Notes under the pieces: model-generated
Told to the model about the DNA's origin: nothing
The model's database searches: none
The model's input: the letters and a program-made list of their open reading frames with translations, nothing else
Shown here: in pieces, positions 1 through 9,628 of the stretch
Numbering within the stretch: the stretch's first letter is position 1
Layout of the letters: each line of letters begins with the position of its first letter
DNA from: Paraburkholderia fungorum
GTDB taxonomy: Bacteria > Pseudomonadota > Gammaproteobacteria > Burkholderiales > Burkholderiaceae
Length of the DNA stretch: 64,000 bases
Assembly: GCF_003610895.1 (NCBI RefSeq)
Contig: NZ_MCAS01000012.1
Coordinates: 186,001 to 250,000, forward strand
Reading direction: 5' to 3'
Translations under genes and position numbers: made by a program

Positions 1-260
1 GGGCATGGATGGATGGCGCGACCGTGGGGTCGCAATCGGTCTACCCGTCGTTGCGCACCCGTCGTGTGCTGGGTGCGCAGCGACGCGTCGTCGACCATGC
101 GGAGGAACTGGGCTTGCGCTCCGGGTCCGGTTATCTGCTGTTCGAGATCGAGGCCGATTCCGTACTCGTGCGCTCAAGCGAGACGCTCGTGATCGCCAAT
201 CTGAATGAGAGTGCGAGCGTACAGCGGCCGCAGGAAATGCTGCTGTTCGTGAAAGGCTGA
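1..260 (+). CDS. tssK: Type VI secretion baseplate protein TssK, C-terminal end (partial)
   Basis: The open frame enters the window from the left (frame starting at base 3) and stops at 258-260. The visible 85 or so residues carry the TssK-like RRVLGA stretch and end in PQEMLLFVKG, which resembles the usual TssK carboxy terminus. TssK is a cytoplasmic baseplate subunit that links the baseplate to the TssL/TssM membrane complex. tssL begins 22 bp downstream in the same direction, which supports the call. Most of the protein lies outside the window. Confidence 0.8.
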   Translation, partial: AWMDGATVGSQSVYPSLRTRRVLGAQRRVVDHAEELGLRSGSGYLLFEIEADSVLVRSSETLVIANLNESASVQRPQEMLLFVKG

Positions 261-282
261 TCAATACAAAACCAGAGCGGAC

Positions 283-1035
283 ATGGCACGCAATACATTT
301 GAACTTGAAGAGAACGACATCGTCATGGTGCAGTTTCGCCTCTTTGTCGATGAGCTGGTGAGAGCGCAACGGCGCTTTTCCGGGGAGCCCGACGCGACGC
401 CGGAACTCGCGGCCCAGCGCGTCAGCCGCCACCTGCTGAATCTGCTGGAAATCCAGACCTTGCAGTCCCGCCGTGACAGCACGCGATTCGATATCGAGAA
501 CCTCGCTGACGCACGGTATCTGAAGGCCGTGCTCGCCGACGAACTGCTGCTCAACACGCCGTGGATCGGCCGCGAATGCTGGACGAGCTGTCTGCTCGAA
601 TCGACGCTGTATCGAACGAATGTCGCCGGCGACCTCGTGTTCCGCAAGATCGAGCAACTGCTGTCGGATCGCGAGCCGTCGCGCCGCGACATTGCGCGGC
701 TTTTTCTTTTTGCGCTGGCGATGGGTTTTCACGGGCGTTTTCGCGGCACGGACGCCACCGCGCAGTTGCGCAGCTACCGTGAGGAACTCTACGAATTCAT
801 CTATCAGCGGCGGCCCGGTCTCGGCGGGCGCGACGCTCCGCTGGCGGAAGACGCGTATGCCAACACGATTTCGCACATCGCGCCGCGCAAACTGCCCGCC
901 GTGAGCCGTTGGACCATGATGGTCCTGCTCGCGGCCGTTGCGCTGCTCGCCTGTTCGGAACTGCTGTGGCTCTGGCAGTCGTGGCCGGTGCGCGAGGCGC
1001 TTCGCAGCGACAGCGTGGAAAGGATGAGTTCATGA
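283..1035 (+). CDS. tssL: Type VI secretion protein TssL (DotU/IcmH family)
   Basis: This 250-residue protein matches the short form of TssL: a cytoplasmic helical DotU domain (about residues 10-190, with the ADELLLNTPW and FHGRF stretches typical of the family) and a single C-terminal membrane helix at about residues 209-232. It lacks the OmpA-like peptidoglycan-binding extension found in long TssL proteins. TssL forms the T6SS membrane complex with TssM and contacts TssK. It sits between tssK and tssM in the usual order. The ribosome site before the ATG at 283 is weak. Confidence 0.9.
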   Translation: MARNTFELEENDIVMVQFRLFVDELVRAQRRFSGEPDATPELAAQRVSRHLLNLLEIQTLQSRRDSTRFDIENLADARYLKAVLADELLLNTPWIGRECWTSCLLESTLYRTNVAGDLVFRKIEQLLSDREPSRRDIARLFLFALAMGFHGRFRGTDATAQLRSYREELYEFIYQRRPGLGGRDAPLAEDAYANTISHIAPRKLPAVSRWTMMVLLAAVALLACSELLWLWQSWPVREALRSDSVERMSS

Positions 1036-1072
1036 GCGCGATGCACAAACTGAAGCCTGTGGGAGATCGCGC

Positions 1073-4000
1073 ATGCTGACGAGCGACCTGTTTCTGCTCT
1101 CGCTGGCCGTTCTCATCGTTGTCGTGTGCACGGTGCTGGGCGTCGTCGTGTATTTTGCCGCGCACGGTGCGCAGAACAAGACGACGGGCGATCGCAAGAT
1201 CGTCCGGATGCGCACCGATTCGTTGCGCAACGCGTTTCGCCAGGCCGTCGAACTGGTCGAGGGTAATATTGCGTCGCGGGCCGAGCGTTACAACGTGCCC
1301 TGGATTCTCGTATTGAACGAAGGCGACGATCCGCGTCCTCTGCCGATCGCGCAGTCCGGCGTAGCGAGCGTGCTGAGTTCGGAAGCTGCGACGCCGGCCG
1401 CGACTCAGGGCATTGCGTGGCAGTTCTTCGATCGCGGCATCGTGATCGACATCAAGGCAGCCTACCTCGGCTCGCCCGATGAAGACACCGACGAAAAGCC
1501 CTGGGACGAATTCCTGAGCCTGTGCCGCAACTATCGGCCGCAGCGGCCGTTCGATTCGGTCGTGGTGACGGTGCCCGCCGCGATGCTGCTGGCCGAGGAT
1601 ACCGATGCAAGACTCGAACTCGTGCGTCACGCGAAGCTCGCGCATCGGCGCTTGTGGCTCGCGCAGAATCGCTTCGCGATGCGCTTTGCACTGTATGTCG
1701 TTGTGACAGGGGGGGAGGCGCTGGCCGGCTTCACGTCGTTTGCGCGCGCCTTGCCTGAGCCACTGCGTGCCAGCATGCTCGGCTGGTCTTCGCCGTACGA
1801 CCTTTCGGTGACTTACCAGGCGAGCTGGGTCGACACCGCCATGACCAGCATCGAACGCGCGGTGTCGGATGCGAGCGCCGAACTTTTCACGCTCGACACC
1901 GGGCATCTCGACGCACGCGAAATTCTGTTTCTGCCTGCCCGCATCGATGCGCTCCGTTCACAGTTGCAGCTCTACGTGGACGAACTGCTTCGGCCAAGTG
2001 CGTACCATGAACCGTTTTTCTTCCGCGGTATTTACCTGACGGGCGACACCGGCGAGCTCAGCGGAGCGGGCGTCGACGAGAACGGACTGGGTGACGTTGA
2101 CGCAATGGAGGCCGGCTCCGATCCCTATGGCCGCGGTGCGGAGCCCTATCTGACCGGCGGCGATGACAGAGGCGCGGGAGAGACGGGCCCGGACCACGCG
2201 GATCAGGCTGCTGCGCACCCGGCGCCGGGCGAACGGGCCCGGCCGCGCGAGACTGGATCGCTCGTCAACGATCTGATGCTGCAGCCGGCTTTCCTGCGTG
2301 ATCTGTTCGACAAGAAGATCTTTCTCGAATATGGCCTGACCCGGCCGTCGCGGACCCAGCATCTTGCGCGGCCGCTGGTCAATCGCACGCTCCACTGGGG
2401 CACGCTCATGCTGCTTGGCGGTTGGGGCATCGGGCTCGCCGTTGCGACGGTGCAGTTGAGCCATCGTCATGCCGCGATCGTGGCTGCGCTCGACGACCTG
2501 CGCAAGGATGCGCAGGAACGCGCGTCTGCCGAGCACGGTGGCCAGCAGTTGCCCGCTGACTGGTATCGAAGCAAGGCGCTTGCGCTGATCGGCGTGAACG
2601 ACCGGCTGCATGCCGGCACGGACTGGTCGTTCTTCATGCCCGGCTCGTGGAACGTCGTCGACGATCTCAACGAACGTGTGCGGCAGCGCTTCGAACGCGA
2701 ATTCGGCGAGATCGTCGTGACGGCGCTCGAGCGTGAGATGCTCGAACGTGTCGGAACGCTCACGGGTATCGCGCGCGATCCGGGTACGGGACAACTGATC
2801 GTCGGTGATGATTGCGCAGCGCCCGCAGTGGCGAGTGCCGCCGCGCGCGGCGTGGACAGTCTTGCCGTCGAGGATGCGCCTGCGATGCGTGCCTTGCAGC
2901 GCTACGTCGGCGCGGTCGATCAGCTCGACGCGGCGCTGCAAGCCATGCAGCGCTTGCAAAGGCCATCGGCGGCCAATGCCGATGCGCTTCGCCTCGCTGT
3001 GCGCTACGCATTCGGTGCGGAGTTGCAGGGCAACGTCGCCGGGAGCCTGCCGTACTTTTATCGTGATCCGGACCGTAGCGACGCCTACGCCGTCGACGGC
3101 GTGGGCGGGATCAATCTGCCCATCGTGCAGCAGGCCTTGCGCTGCACGTTCGACAAGGGCGCGCAGCAGCTTGACGAGGCGATCTTCGCGGGCAACCCGC
3201 TGTTGAATAGCGAGCGCGCGGTCGTGAGTCATCTGGGCAATCTGTCCGTGACGGAGACTAACGAAGCGGTCTTTGCCCAGCTCACCGGCGATTACCGCGC
3301 GATAGCGGCCGCCATCGGTACGCAGCAGGATCTGCTCGCCTCGGGCAAGGGCGGATGGATCAGGCAGACACAGTTCGTTCCCGGCCCGGTCTACGACCGT
3401 ACGTTTGCGCGCGCCGCGCAAAGCCGTCTGCTCGGCCCCGACAGTGTGGCGCGCGTGCGCTCGCGTTCCGGCAATGCATACCTGGCGTTCAGGAGCGAAT
3501 TGGCGCTGCGCTTTGGGGGCGCCGATGCCGGCATTGTGTGGATCGACAAGGACGCGCGCTACGCGGTCTCCCCGGCGCGACTTGCACTGCGCGACGGTCT
3601 GTTGAAGCTGCTGAACCAGCCATTCATGGTCGTGCCGCGCGATCTCCCGTTGCCGTCGATACCGGAGGGCTCCACCGTGACCTGGGACCGCGCCCAGCTC
3701 GACCAGGCGCTGGCGTTGGGCGAGGTGCGCAAGCACTTTCTGGCGGAAGGTCTGAACGCGCTTCCCGACACGCTGCGGCCGGTCGTCGAGCAGGCACTCG
3801 ACGTGCAGTTCGCACGACTGATAATGGACCAGGTGGCGGCTGCTGCTGCCGTGTCGCCGGCGCAAGGCGAGCCGGATGGCGCTGCGTTCGACGCCGCGCG
3901 CAGCCGTCTCGTGAAGATACGCGCGGCGCTCGCCGACATGGACGCGGCCGCGCAAGCCGCCGATCTCGATGCGTTGACGTCGCGGGATGCGATGGAGCAC

Positions 4001-5305
4001 CTGCGCCTCGTCGATGATGCCCTGATGCGCGCCGAGCTGTATGCGACCCGATCGGCGGGCACAGTACCAGGCGGCGCACCTGCGCCCGTGCTCGCTGCAT
4101 TCGGCATAGCCGACCCGGCGCAACTGGGCGTCTATCTCGACCAGCAGGCGGCACGGGCCGCGGCGCTCGGCAAGCAGGCAGCGGTCTATCTGTCCGCGCT
4201 CGGCACAGCCGATGCGGTATCGCCCCTGGCACAGCGCTGGCAGGCGATCGAGCTCGATCTGGGCCGCTATCAGCTGAAAAATCCGAACAGCAGTCTGCTG
4301 ATGCTGGAGCAATTCGTCCAGACGCTGGCGGGCGATGCTCGTGGGGGCGACTGCATCGGGCGATTCCCGTCACGGCCGTCCCTTAGCGGCGCGAGCGACT
4401 ATTTCACCTCGGTGCACATGCGCCTGTACGACAGCCTGCTCGCGCGCTGTGGCCAAAGCTATAACGCTGAACTGCATCAGCAATGGGACGCTTTTGCGTC
4501 GACATTCAACCAGAACGTTGCGGGGCACCAGCCGTTCGGCGTTCCGGTGCGGCTTGCAAGCCGCGGCGGTGCGGGAGGCGTGGGCAGTGCACAAGGGGTG
4601 CCTGCGGACTTCGCCGAACTCGGGCAGACGCTGCGGCAATACGAACGCGCGTCGAAGATCTTGCAGCAGGCGCGCAACGGCGCCGTCGAGCGGGCCGTCG
4701 GCGGCAGCGCGACTGTGCGCCAGTTCGCTGACCGGTTCGACCCGGTGGCGGCGCTTCTCGCGCCGCTGTATCCGGCAAACGACGGAGCGCCGACGGGCTA
4801 CGACTTGCGAGTCGATTTCCGCGCGAACCGGACGGCCGAGATCGCGGCCAACCAGGTGATCGACTGGACGCTCCGGGTAGGGGCACAAAGTGTTTCGATG
4901 AACGACACACCCGGGACGTTGCACTGGGAGTACGGCATGCCCGTCACGCTCGTGCTGCGCTTTGCGAAGGACTCGCCGCTCACGGCGGTCAACGATCCGG
5001 GGCAGCGCGCGTTCTCGACGGATGGTCGCGCGTTGACGTGGCAATTCGCCGACCCATGGGCGCTCTTTTCGTTTATCTCGCAGCAGCGCGTTGCCGATGT
5101 GCTCGCGCGCGATCGCGCATCGGCACAACTGTTGAAGTTCGATTTCCCGCTGAGCACCGTGAGCGCCGCCGACCTCGCGCTGCTGCCGAAACTGGCGCGC
5201 GGCCAGGTGTTCGTCCGTCTCACGCTGAGCAGCCCTGGCAGCAAGACACCGCTGGCATGGCCCGGCAGTTTCCCCACCTCCGCGCCTGAATGGAACGCAC
5301 TATGA
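1073..5305 (+). CDS. tssM: Type VI secretion membrane protein TssM (IcmF family), P-loop degenerate
   Basis: At 1410 residues this is a large inner-membrane TssM/IcmF protein. There is one N-terminal membrane helix (about residues 5-29) and a second near 440-462; the long rest would be periplasmic and forms the envelope-spanning stalk with TssJ and TssL. The start at 1073 has GGGAG about 7 bases upstream. The region that normally holds the NTPase is present, but the Walker A position reads NEGDDPRPL instead of GxxGxGKT, and the Walker B region reads VIDIKAAY. ATP/GTP binding by this domain is therefore unlikely. The stop overlaps the start of tssA (ATGA). Confidence 0.92.
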   Translation: MLTSDLFLLSLAVLIVVVCTVLGVVVYFAAHGAQNKTTGDRKIVRMRTDSLRNAFRQAVELVEGNIASRAERYNVPWILVLNEGDDPRPLPIAQSGVASVLSSEAATPAATQGIAWQFFDRGIVIDIKAAYLGSPDEDTDEKPWDEFLSLCRNYRPQRPFDSVVVTVPAAMLLAEDTDARLELVRHAKLAHRRLWLAQNRFAMRFALYVVVTGGEALAGFTSFARALPEPLRASMLGWSSPYDLSVTYQASWVDTAMTSIERAVSDASAELFTLDTGHLDAREILFLPARIDALRSQLQLYVDELLRPSAYHEPFFFRGIYLTGDTGELSGAGVDENGLGDVDAMEAGSDPYGRGAEPYLTGGDDRGAGETGPDHADQAAAHPAPGERARPRETGSLVNDLMLQPAFLRDLFDKKIFLEYGLTRPSRTQHLARPLVNRTLHWGTLMLLGGWGIGLAVATVQLSHRHAAIVAALDDLRKDAQERASAEHGGQQLPADWYRSKALALIGVNDRLHAGTDWSFFMPGSWNVVDDLNERVRQRFEREFGEIVVTALEREMLERVGTLTGIARDPGTGQLIVGDDCAAPAVASAAARGVDSLAVEDAPAMRALQRYVGAVDQLDAALQAMQRLQRPSAANADALRLAVRYAFGAELQGNVAGSLPYFYRDPDRSDAYAVDGVGGINLPIVQQALRCTFDKGAQQLDEAIFAGNPLLNSERAVVSHLGNLSVTETNEAVFAQLTGDYRAIAAAIGTQQDLLASGKGGWIRQTQFVPGPVYDRTFARAAQSRLLGPDSVARVRSRSGNAYLAFRSELALRFGGADAGIVWIDKDARYAVSPARLALRDGLLKLLNQPFMVVPRDLPLPSIPEGSTVTWDRAQLDQALALGEVRKHFLAEGLNALPDTLRPVVEQALDVQFARLIMDQVAAAAAVSPAQGEPDGAAFDAARSRLVKIRAALADMDAAAQAADLDALTSRDAMEHLRLVDDALMRAELYATRSAGTVPGGAPAPVLAAFGIADPAQLGVYLDQQAARAAALGKQAAVYLSALGTADAVSPLAQRWQAIELDLGRYQLKNPNSSLLMLEQFVQTLAGDARGGDCIGRFPSRPSLSGASDYFTSVHMRLYDSLLARCGQSYNAELHQQWDAFASTFNQNVAGHQPFGVPVRLASRGGAGGVGSAQGVPADFAELGQTLRQYERASKILQQARNGAVERAVGGSATVRQFADRFDPVAALLAPLYPANDGAPTGYDLRVDFRANRTAEIAANQVIDWTLRVGAQSVSMNDTPGTLHWEYGMPVTLVLRFAKDSPLTAVNDPGQRAFSTDGRALTWQFADPWALFSFISQQRVADVLARDRASAQLLKFDFPLSTVSAADLALLPKLARGQVFVRLTLSSPGSKTPLAWPGSFPTSAPEWNAL

Positions 5306-6444
5306 GCACATCGTATTTGCAGCACACCAAGCCGGAATTCGCCATCGACGTGGAGAGCTACCTCGCTGAGTTGCCGGATGGCGCAGGCGCGGGTAGATCG
5401 CTGCGCGGCGAGGCGATTTACGCACAGATTCGCGCGGCGCGGCATGAAGACGATGCCTCGCTGCCAATGGGCGAATGGGAGCGCCCGCTTGCCAAAGCGG
5501 ACTGGAAGGCTGTCGCCGTACTGAGCGGCGACGCGTTGCGCACGCGCAGCAAGGATTTTCAGCTTGCCGCGTGGCTGTGCGAGGCGTGGACGCATCTGCA
5601 TCATGTCGACGGTTTCGTGGCCGGCGTCGAGGTGATGACGGGACTCGTCGAGCACTATTGGGAGACGGCGTGGCCGCAACTCGAGGACGGTGACGCCGAA
5701 GTGCGGGCGGCGCCTTTCGCGTGGTTCGCCAGGACCATCGCGCGGGTGCTGTCGTTGGACGTGCCGCTGATGCAGATCGATGTGCCCGACGACCTGCCCG
5801 CGCTCAATCTCGAAGCGTTCCAGCGGCTTGCCGCGGCGCCCGCTGGCGATGGCGGCGGCACTGTGACTCGCGAGCTGATCGATCTGCACGTGATGCGCGG
5901 CGACAACCTCACCGCACTGACGCGATTGCGACAGCGCGCGGGCGCTGCAGGAGACGCCTGGGCGCGGATGTCCCAGCTCGTCGACCTTCGGCTCGGCGAC
6001 TATGCGCCGAGTTTCAACGGCGTCGCGGAGGTGCTGACGCGCCTTTCGCGGGCCGCAGCCAGCCTGATCGGCGAGAGAGCGGTGCATGTGCCGCCGGCCG
6101 TCGAGGCATTGGGCGACACGCATGAAGAGGCGCATGGCGAAGACGCGTATAGCGAAGATGCACCGGCAACGTATGTGCCGATGCAACCGCATGCGACCTC
6201 GCACAAGACTGCTGCGTCGCTCCCGCACTGCATCGTCGACCTGATCACCGATCGCTCGCATGCCTACCGGCTGCTCGCCGACGTTGCGCGTTATCTACAG
6301 CGTCAGGAACCGCACAGCCCGACCTCGTATCTGCTCGCGCGGGCTATTTCATGGGAAAGCATGGCGCCGGGGGACTTGATGCGTGACATCGTGCAGCCGG
6401 ATGGCAATGTCGAGCGTTATTTCCTGCTGCTTGGGATCGGGTGA
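5302..6444 (+). CDS. tssA: Type VI secretion protein TssA (ImpA domain, VasJ-type end)
   Basis: This 380-residue protein has an N-terminal ImpA domain (about residues 30-150, including AWLCEAWTHLHHVDGF and ETAWPQL) and a C-terminal VasJ-like segment with EPHSPTSYLLARA and a final ERYFLLLGI. TssA proteins coordinate tail-tube and sheath assembly at the baseplate. The start is placed at the ATG at 5302, which overlaps the tssM stop as ATGA; an upstream in-frame ATG at 5290 is less likely. The segment at about residues 270-300 is rich in Glu and His and looks like a linker between the two domains. Confidence 0.88.
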   Translation: MSTSYLQHTKPEFAIDVESYLAELPDGAGAGRSLRGEAIYAQIRAARHEDDASLPMGEWERPLAKADWKAVAVLSGDALRTRSKDFQLAAWLCEAWTHLHHVDGFVAGVEVMTGLVEHYWETAWPQLEDGDAEVRAAPFAWFARTIARVLSLDVPLMQIDVPDDLPALNLEAFQRLAAAPAGDGGGTVTRELIDLHVMRGDNLTALTRLRQRAGAAGDAWARMSQLVDLRLGDYAPSFNGVAEVLTRLSRAAASLIGERAVHVPPAVEALGDTHEEAHGEDAYSEDAPATYVPMQPHATSHKTAASLPHCIVDLITDRSHAYRLLADVARYLQRQEPHSPTSYLLARAISWESMAPGDLMRDIVQPDGNVERYFLLLGIG

Positions 6445-6531
6445 TGGCGATGAGCGCGATGCCAGCCGTGAGGCCGTTGCGGGCCAGGTCTCCTGTTTTC
6501 CAGTCAACACAACTTTCTCGCCGGAGATGCC

Positions 6532-8310
6532 ATGTTTCTTGAACCCATAGTCGCGAAGCGGGCGGCCAGGATGATGATGCACGATGCTTTCGAAACCGTG
6601 TCGAGAGAGCATACGGGGCTCACCAAACACTTTCTGTCCAACAAGGCGAAGACGTTTGTCGCTAAGTGGAGCACGGAAAGCAAGGTCAGCATGGGAACCG
6701 GCGTGGCCGTCGCCGTTGGCGTGACCATTGCCGGGATCGCGACGGGCGGCATCGCGATCCCGGTGCTGATCGCGCTCGCTGCGGGCACCTACGCGCTCAG
6801 GAACGCCATCGAATTGATCGGCGCGGATCATAGGCGTGCGAACCGCAACTGGTTGCGGCGGTTCCCGAGTGCGAAGCAGGCCTCCGAGATGGGCGGCGTC
6901 TTCCTGACCGTGGAAGCCGGCGATGCGCTGCGACGGGCAGTCGATCACTTCCGCATGATGAAAACGATTCTCCAGGAAGTCGACGAAACAGAGGGTCGCG
7001 ACTTCGCGAACTGCGAGCAGGCGATCAACTACGTCAAGGCGGTTTCGCGGTTCATTCATCACAGCGACAAGGTGCGTAACTACGCACTGCCTGTGCTCGA
7101 TCTGCTGATCTTCTATCTCGACGCGTACGCGGAGCTCACCAAAGAATGGGCCATGTTGGAGCAGAACATCAGTTCGGCCTTGCAGCTCTGGTTCGAGCAG
7201 CACACCTACAGATGCTGCTGCGCCGGCGGCGGCGAGGACGTGTGCTATGCGCCGCCCGTTACCGGTCCCCTTGCCATGCCCGCCAAGCGGCACGCCGAAG
7301 CGATCTCTGCGTTGCCGGCGAGCTTCGAACCCGCCCCCGCGGCGCCAGGCTCGCCGGGCGCCGTGAAGATCAGCGAGTTGCTCGAAGGCATGAAGGCGGC
7401 TCGCGACAAGATCGTTGCAGGCATGCACGCGTCCGATAGCGCCAGCTGGAACTACAGCGCGGAACAGCCCGTCATGACCCGCGTCAGGGCAGGAGCGCCC
7501 GCTGCCGACCACATGCACAGAAGACGTCTCGAAGCATTGATCGACGCCGTGTGGCGGCAGGTGGACCGCCCCGGCTATTTTGCGCGGGCGACGCGGCGCG
7601 CCGGGCATTGGTACACACGGACGACAGGCAGCGAGAAAATCGGAGCGGTGATCGGCGAAGCGCTGGCTGTCGGCTCGATCTTTCTGCCGTTCATCGGTGA
7701 GGCTAACGAATTGACCAGGCTGGGGCAGAGCGCCGTCTCGGGCAGCATGACCGCCGCGGTACTGGTTGGCGACAAGGTGGGGCTCAATCTGCTGAAGGGG
7801 GCGGACGGTATCGCCATCAAGTCCAGCCTGCTCGATCATCGGCTCGTCGAGAAGCACGCGACGGACGAGATTCGGGAGGCCGGCGCGGGTGTGGAGAAAC
7901 TCATGTCCAAGCTGATGCTGCATTTCAGGAAGGCAGCGGAAGCTGTGAAGTCGCTCGACGAGGCGTCGCGCTTCGTCTCGTCGTGCAACGACGCCATGGC
8001 TCTGTCCACCAAGGTTGCGGAAATCGTGTCCCAGATGGAGAAAGTGAGCCGTTACGCGGGGCCGTGTATCGGCATTGCCGATGTGCTGTGCAATCACTGC
8101 TATGCCTGGACCGTAAAGGAACGCGCGGTGTGGGAGGAGATGGAAACCAGTGTCGCCGAATGGCTGCGCGACGATGCCGGCCATGAGCATTGCCGGATTG
8201 GCCGCACCAAATGCTACGGCACGAAACATCACTACGCGGGGGGGAATTTTCTTGGGCGTGGCGGCACGTGGGTGCATATCACGAACGACCCGCACAACCC
8301 GATGACGTGA
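6532..8310 (+). CDS. Unrecognised membrane-associated protein at T6SS edge (candidate effector)
   Basis: I do not recognise this 592-residue protein. Visible features are a long Gly/Ala/Ile-rich hydrophobic segment at about residues 54-88 with a glycine-zipper look, a Cys triplet near 228-230, a Pro/Ala-rich linker near 240-260, a second hydrophobic patch near 370-389, and scattered Cys/His pairs in the last 100 residues. The central part is helical. The ATG at 6532 is preceded by GGAG with 5 bases spacing. It follows tssA by 87 bp and precedes another unfamiliar gene. A pore-forming T6SS effector or a membrane accessory protein is possible from position and glycine-zipper-like segments; this is inference only. 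Confidence 0.45.
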   Translation: MFLEPIVAKRAARMMMHDAFETVSREHTGLTKHFLSNKAKTFVAKWSTESKVSMGTGVAVAVGVTIAGIATGGIAIPVLIALAAGTYALRNAIELIGADHRRANRNWLRRFPSAKQASEMGGVFLTVEAGDALRRAVDHFRMMKTILQEVDETEGRDFANCEQAINYVKAVSRFIHHSDKVRNYALPVLDLLIFYLDAYAELTKEWAMLEQNISSALQLWFEQHTYRCCCAGGGEDVCYAPPVTGPLAMPAKRHAEAISALPASFEPAPAAPGSPGAVKISELLEGMKAARDKIVAGMHASDSASWNYSAEQPVMTRVRAGAPAADHMHRRRLEALIDAVWRQVDRPGYFARATRRAGHWYTRTTGSEKIGAVIGEALAVGSIFLPFIGEANELTRLGQSAVSGSMTAAVLVGDKVGLNLLKGADGIAIKSSLLDHRLVEKHATDEIREAGAGVEKLMSKLMLHFRKAAEAVKSLDEASRFVSSCNDAMALSTKVAEIVSQMEKVSRYAGPCIGIADVLCNHCYAWTVKERAVWEEMETSVAEWLRDDAGHEHCRIGRTKCYGTKHHYAGGNFLGRGGTWVHITNDPHNPMT

Positions 8311-8346
8311 CTTATTGAAGAGAACTTTTTATTTTCAGGGTATTCC

Positions 8347-9579
8347 ATGGCAATGATTCCAACTAAAGCGGACTTTGTGCTTGCCACAGATCTGAAATTT
8401 GTCATCTCGGGAAGGCGGGCGGAAGACAGGCTTTTAAATGATATCGACGCGCTTCTTGATCTGTTTCATGGCCTGAACTCCGAATCGGACGCCGGCATCA
8501 AGAGAGCCGCCAGAATAAATGTGCTTGGCAGGCTGTACTTCGCGACCGACGGATGGCTGAAAATGGCTGATCTGGGAAGTAATTCGACAATAAATCCGCG
8601 TCGCCGGCCTGCTGTCTTTGCTCTCTACAAAATAATCGTAGAAAAAATAAAAGAGGAAACGGGCGTAACCGAGAACGTCATGCCTTCGTGGCTTGTGCAG
8701 ACTTTCGGTAAAGATATGGGAGACCATGGAGTCGGCCTGGATTTGAGGGACGGTTGGGCTGAATACCTTTCGGAGCAGGAAAGGAGAAAATACAGATTGA
8801 TCTTCAAGGGAGGGCTTGCATATCAGCAAAAGTGGTGGGAAAACAGCGAGGGATTGACGCTGGCTGATACGGAAATTCGTAATTTCAATAAGGACAATGT
8901 GATTGCGAATTTGTTCGGTGGATATGCGGTGAGCATGTCGGGTGATTTTTATAGTGGCCCGCATAACCCTCCAGGTGGAATCAGGGGTAACGCGCGATAT
9001 CACTCGTCTTATCTTGCTGGCGATGCTGTGCTGTGCGCAGGGGAAATTCGTATAAAGAGTGGGGTTGTGACGCACATTAACAATGGCAGCGGACATTATC
9101 AGCCTGATAGTTCCAATCTGGCGCGTGCCGTGGAGTCGCTTGCAATACAAGGAGTCAATATTAGAAATATACTGGTGCGGGAATTTGGCCGTGGTGAAAT
9201 AATGGCAGAATTATATTTGGCGAGAATTAATGAAAGTCTGGAAGTGCATCGTATGATTTCGAATCGTTCCAATGCAATGCCATCAGCCAGATCAAGGGTC
9301 GAGTACGCGCATATGGTGAATTATCGGGATCGCGATGAGCGAAAGGACGCGCTTGAAACATTGAAGTCCCACTGGATAAACAACGGAGCGAGGAAGGATC
9401 GTCCTGGGCACGGATATCATCTAAGGATGCAATGCGACGAATGCAGGAAACATGCAGCTTACTGGAAGGAGATGGATGATCTCGTAAAGGAGGCTGGAGG
9501 AGACGTAAGAAATGCCAGAGTATCCGCAAAACAGGCTCTGCCTTTGGGCATGGGCGGTATAACGCGGCCGCGGCGCTGA
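8347..9579 (+). CDS. Protein with HSSYLAG...SGHYxP signature, T6SS-edge, low GC
   Basis: This 410-residue soluble protein has no signal peptide or membrane helix. Residues 219-251 carry a recognisable signature: HSSYLAG (219 on), an AGEI stretch, then SGHYQP (248-253). A similar HSS...AG...SGHY arrangement occurs in uncharacterised bacterial proteins near secretion loci and in plant IQM proteins; I recall it from memory and cannot test it. Near the C terminus there is a CDEC pair at 363-366. The gene is clearly richer in A and T than its neighbours, especially from 8570 to 9300, suggesting separate acquisition. It follows the 592-residue gene by 36 bp. It could be a T6SS cargo protein or a partner of the upstream gene. 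Confidence 0.5.
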   Translation: MAMIPTKADFVLATDLKFVISGRRAEDRLLNDIDALLDLFHGLNSESDAGIKRAARINVLGRLYFATDGWLKMADLGSNSTINPRRRPAVFALYKIIVEKIKEETGVTENVMPSWLVQTFGKDMGDHGVGLDLRDGWAEYLSEQERRKYRLIFKGGLAYQQKWWENSEGLTLADTEIRNFNKDNVIANLFGGYAVSMSGDFYSGPHNPPGGIRGNARYHSSYLAGDAVLCAGEIRIKSGVVTHINNGSGHYQPDSSNLARAVESLAIQGVNIRNILVREFGRGEIMAELYLARINESLEVHRMISNRSNAMPSARSRVEYAHMVNYRDRDERKDALETLKSHWINNGARKDRPGHGYHLRMQCDECRKHAAYWKEMDDLVKEAGGDVRNARVSAKQALPLGMGGITRPRR

Positions 9580-9628
9580 GATGGTCCCCACTGGGTGAAC
9601 GAGCGAGGCTGCGGATGCTGAAGTGACA

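Noticed and set aside
1958..4312. 784-codon open frame on the minus strand inside tssM
   Set aside because: It is a shadow of a high-GC gene: Arg/His-rich composition, no domain, no ribosome site.
6532..8310. Assignment of the 592-residue protein as a known T6SS immunity or pore-forming toxin
   Set aside because: Only hydrophobic segments and position support it; no family motif is visible, so the product is left unnamed.
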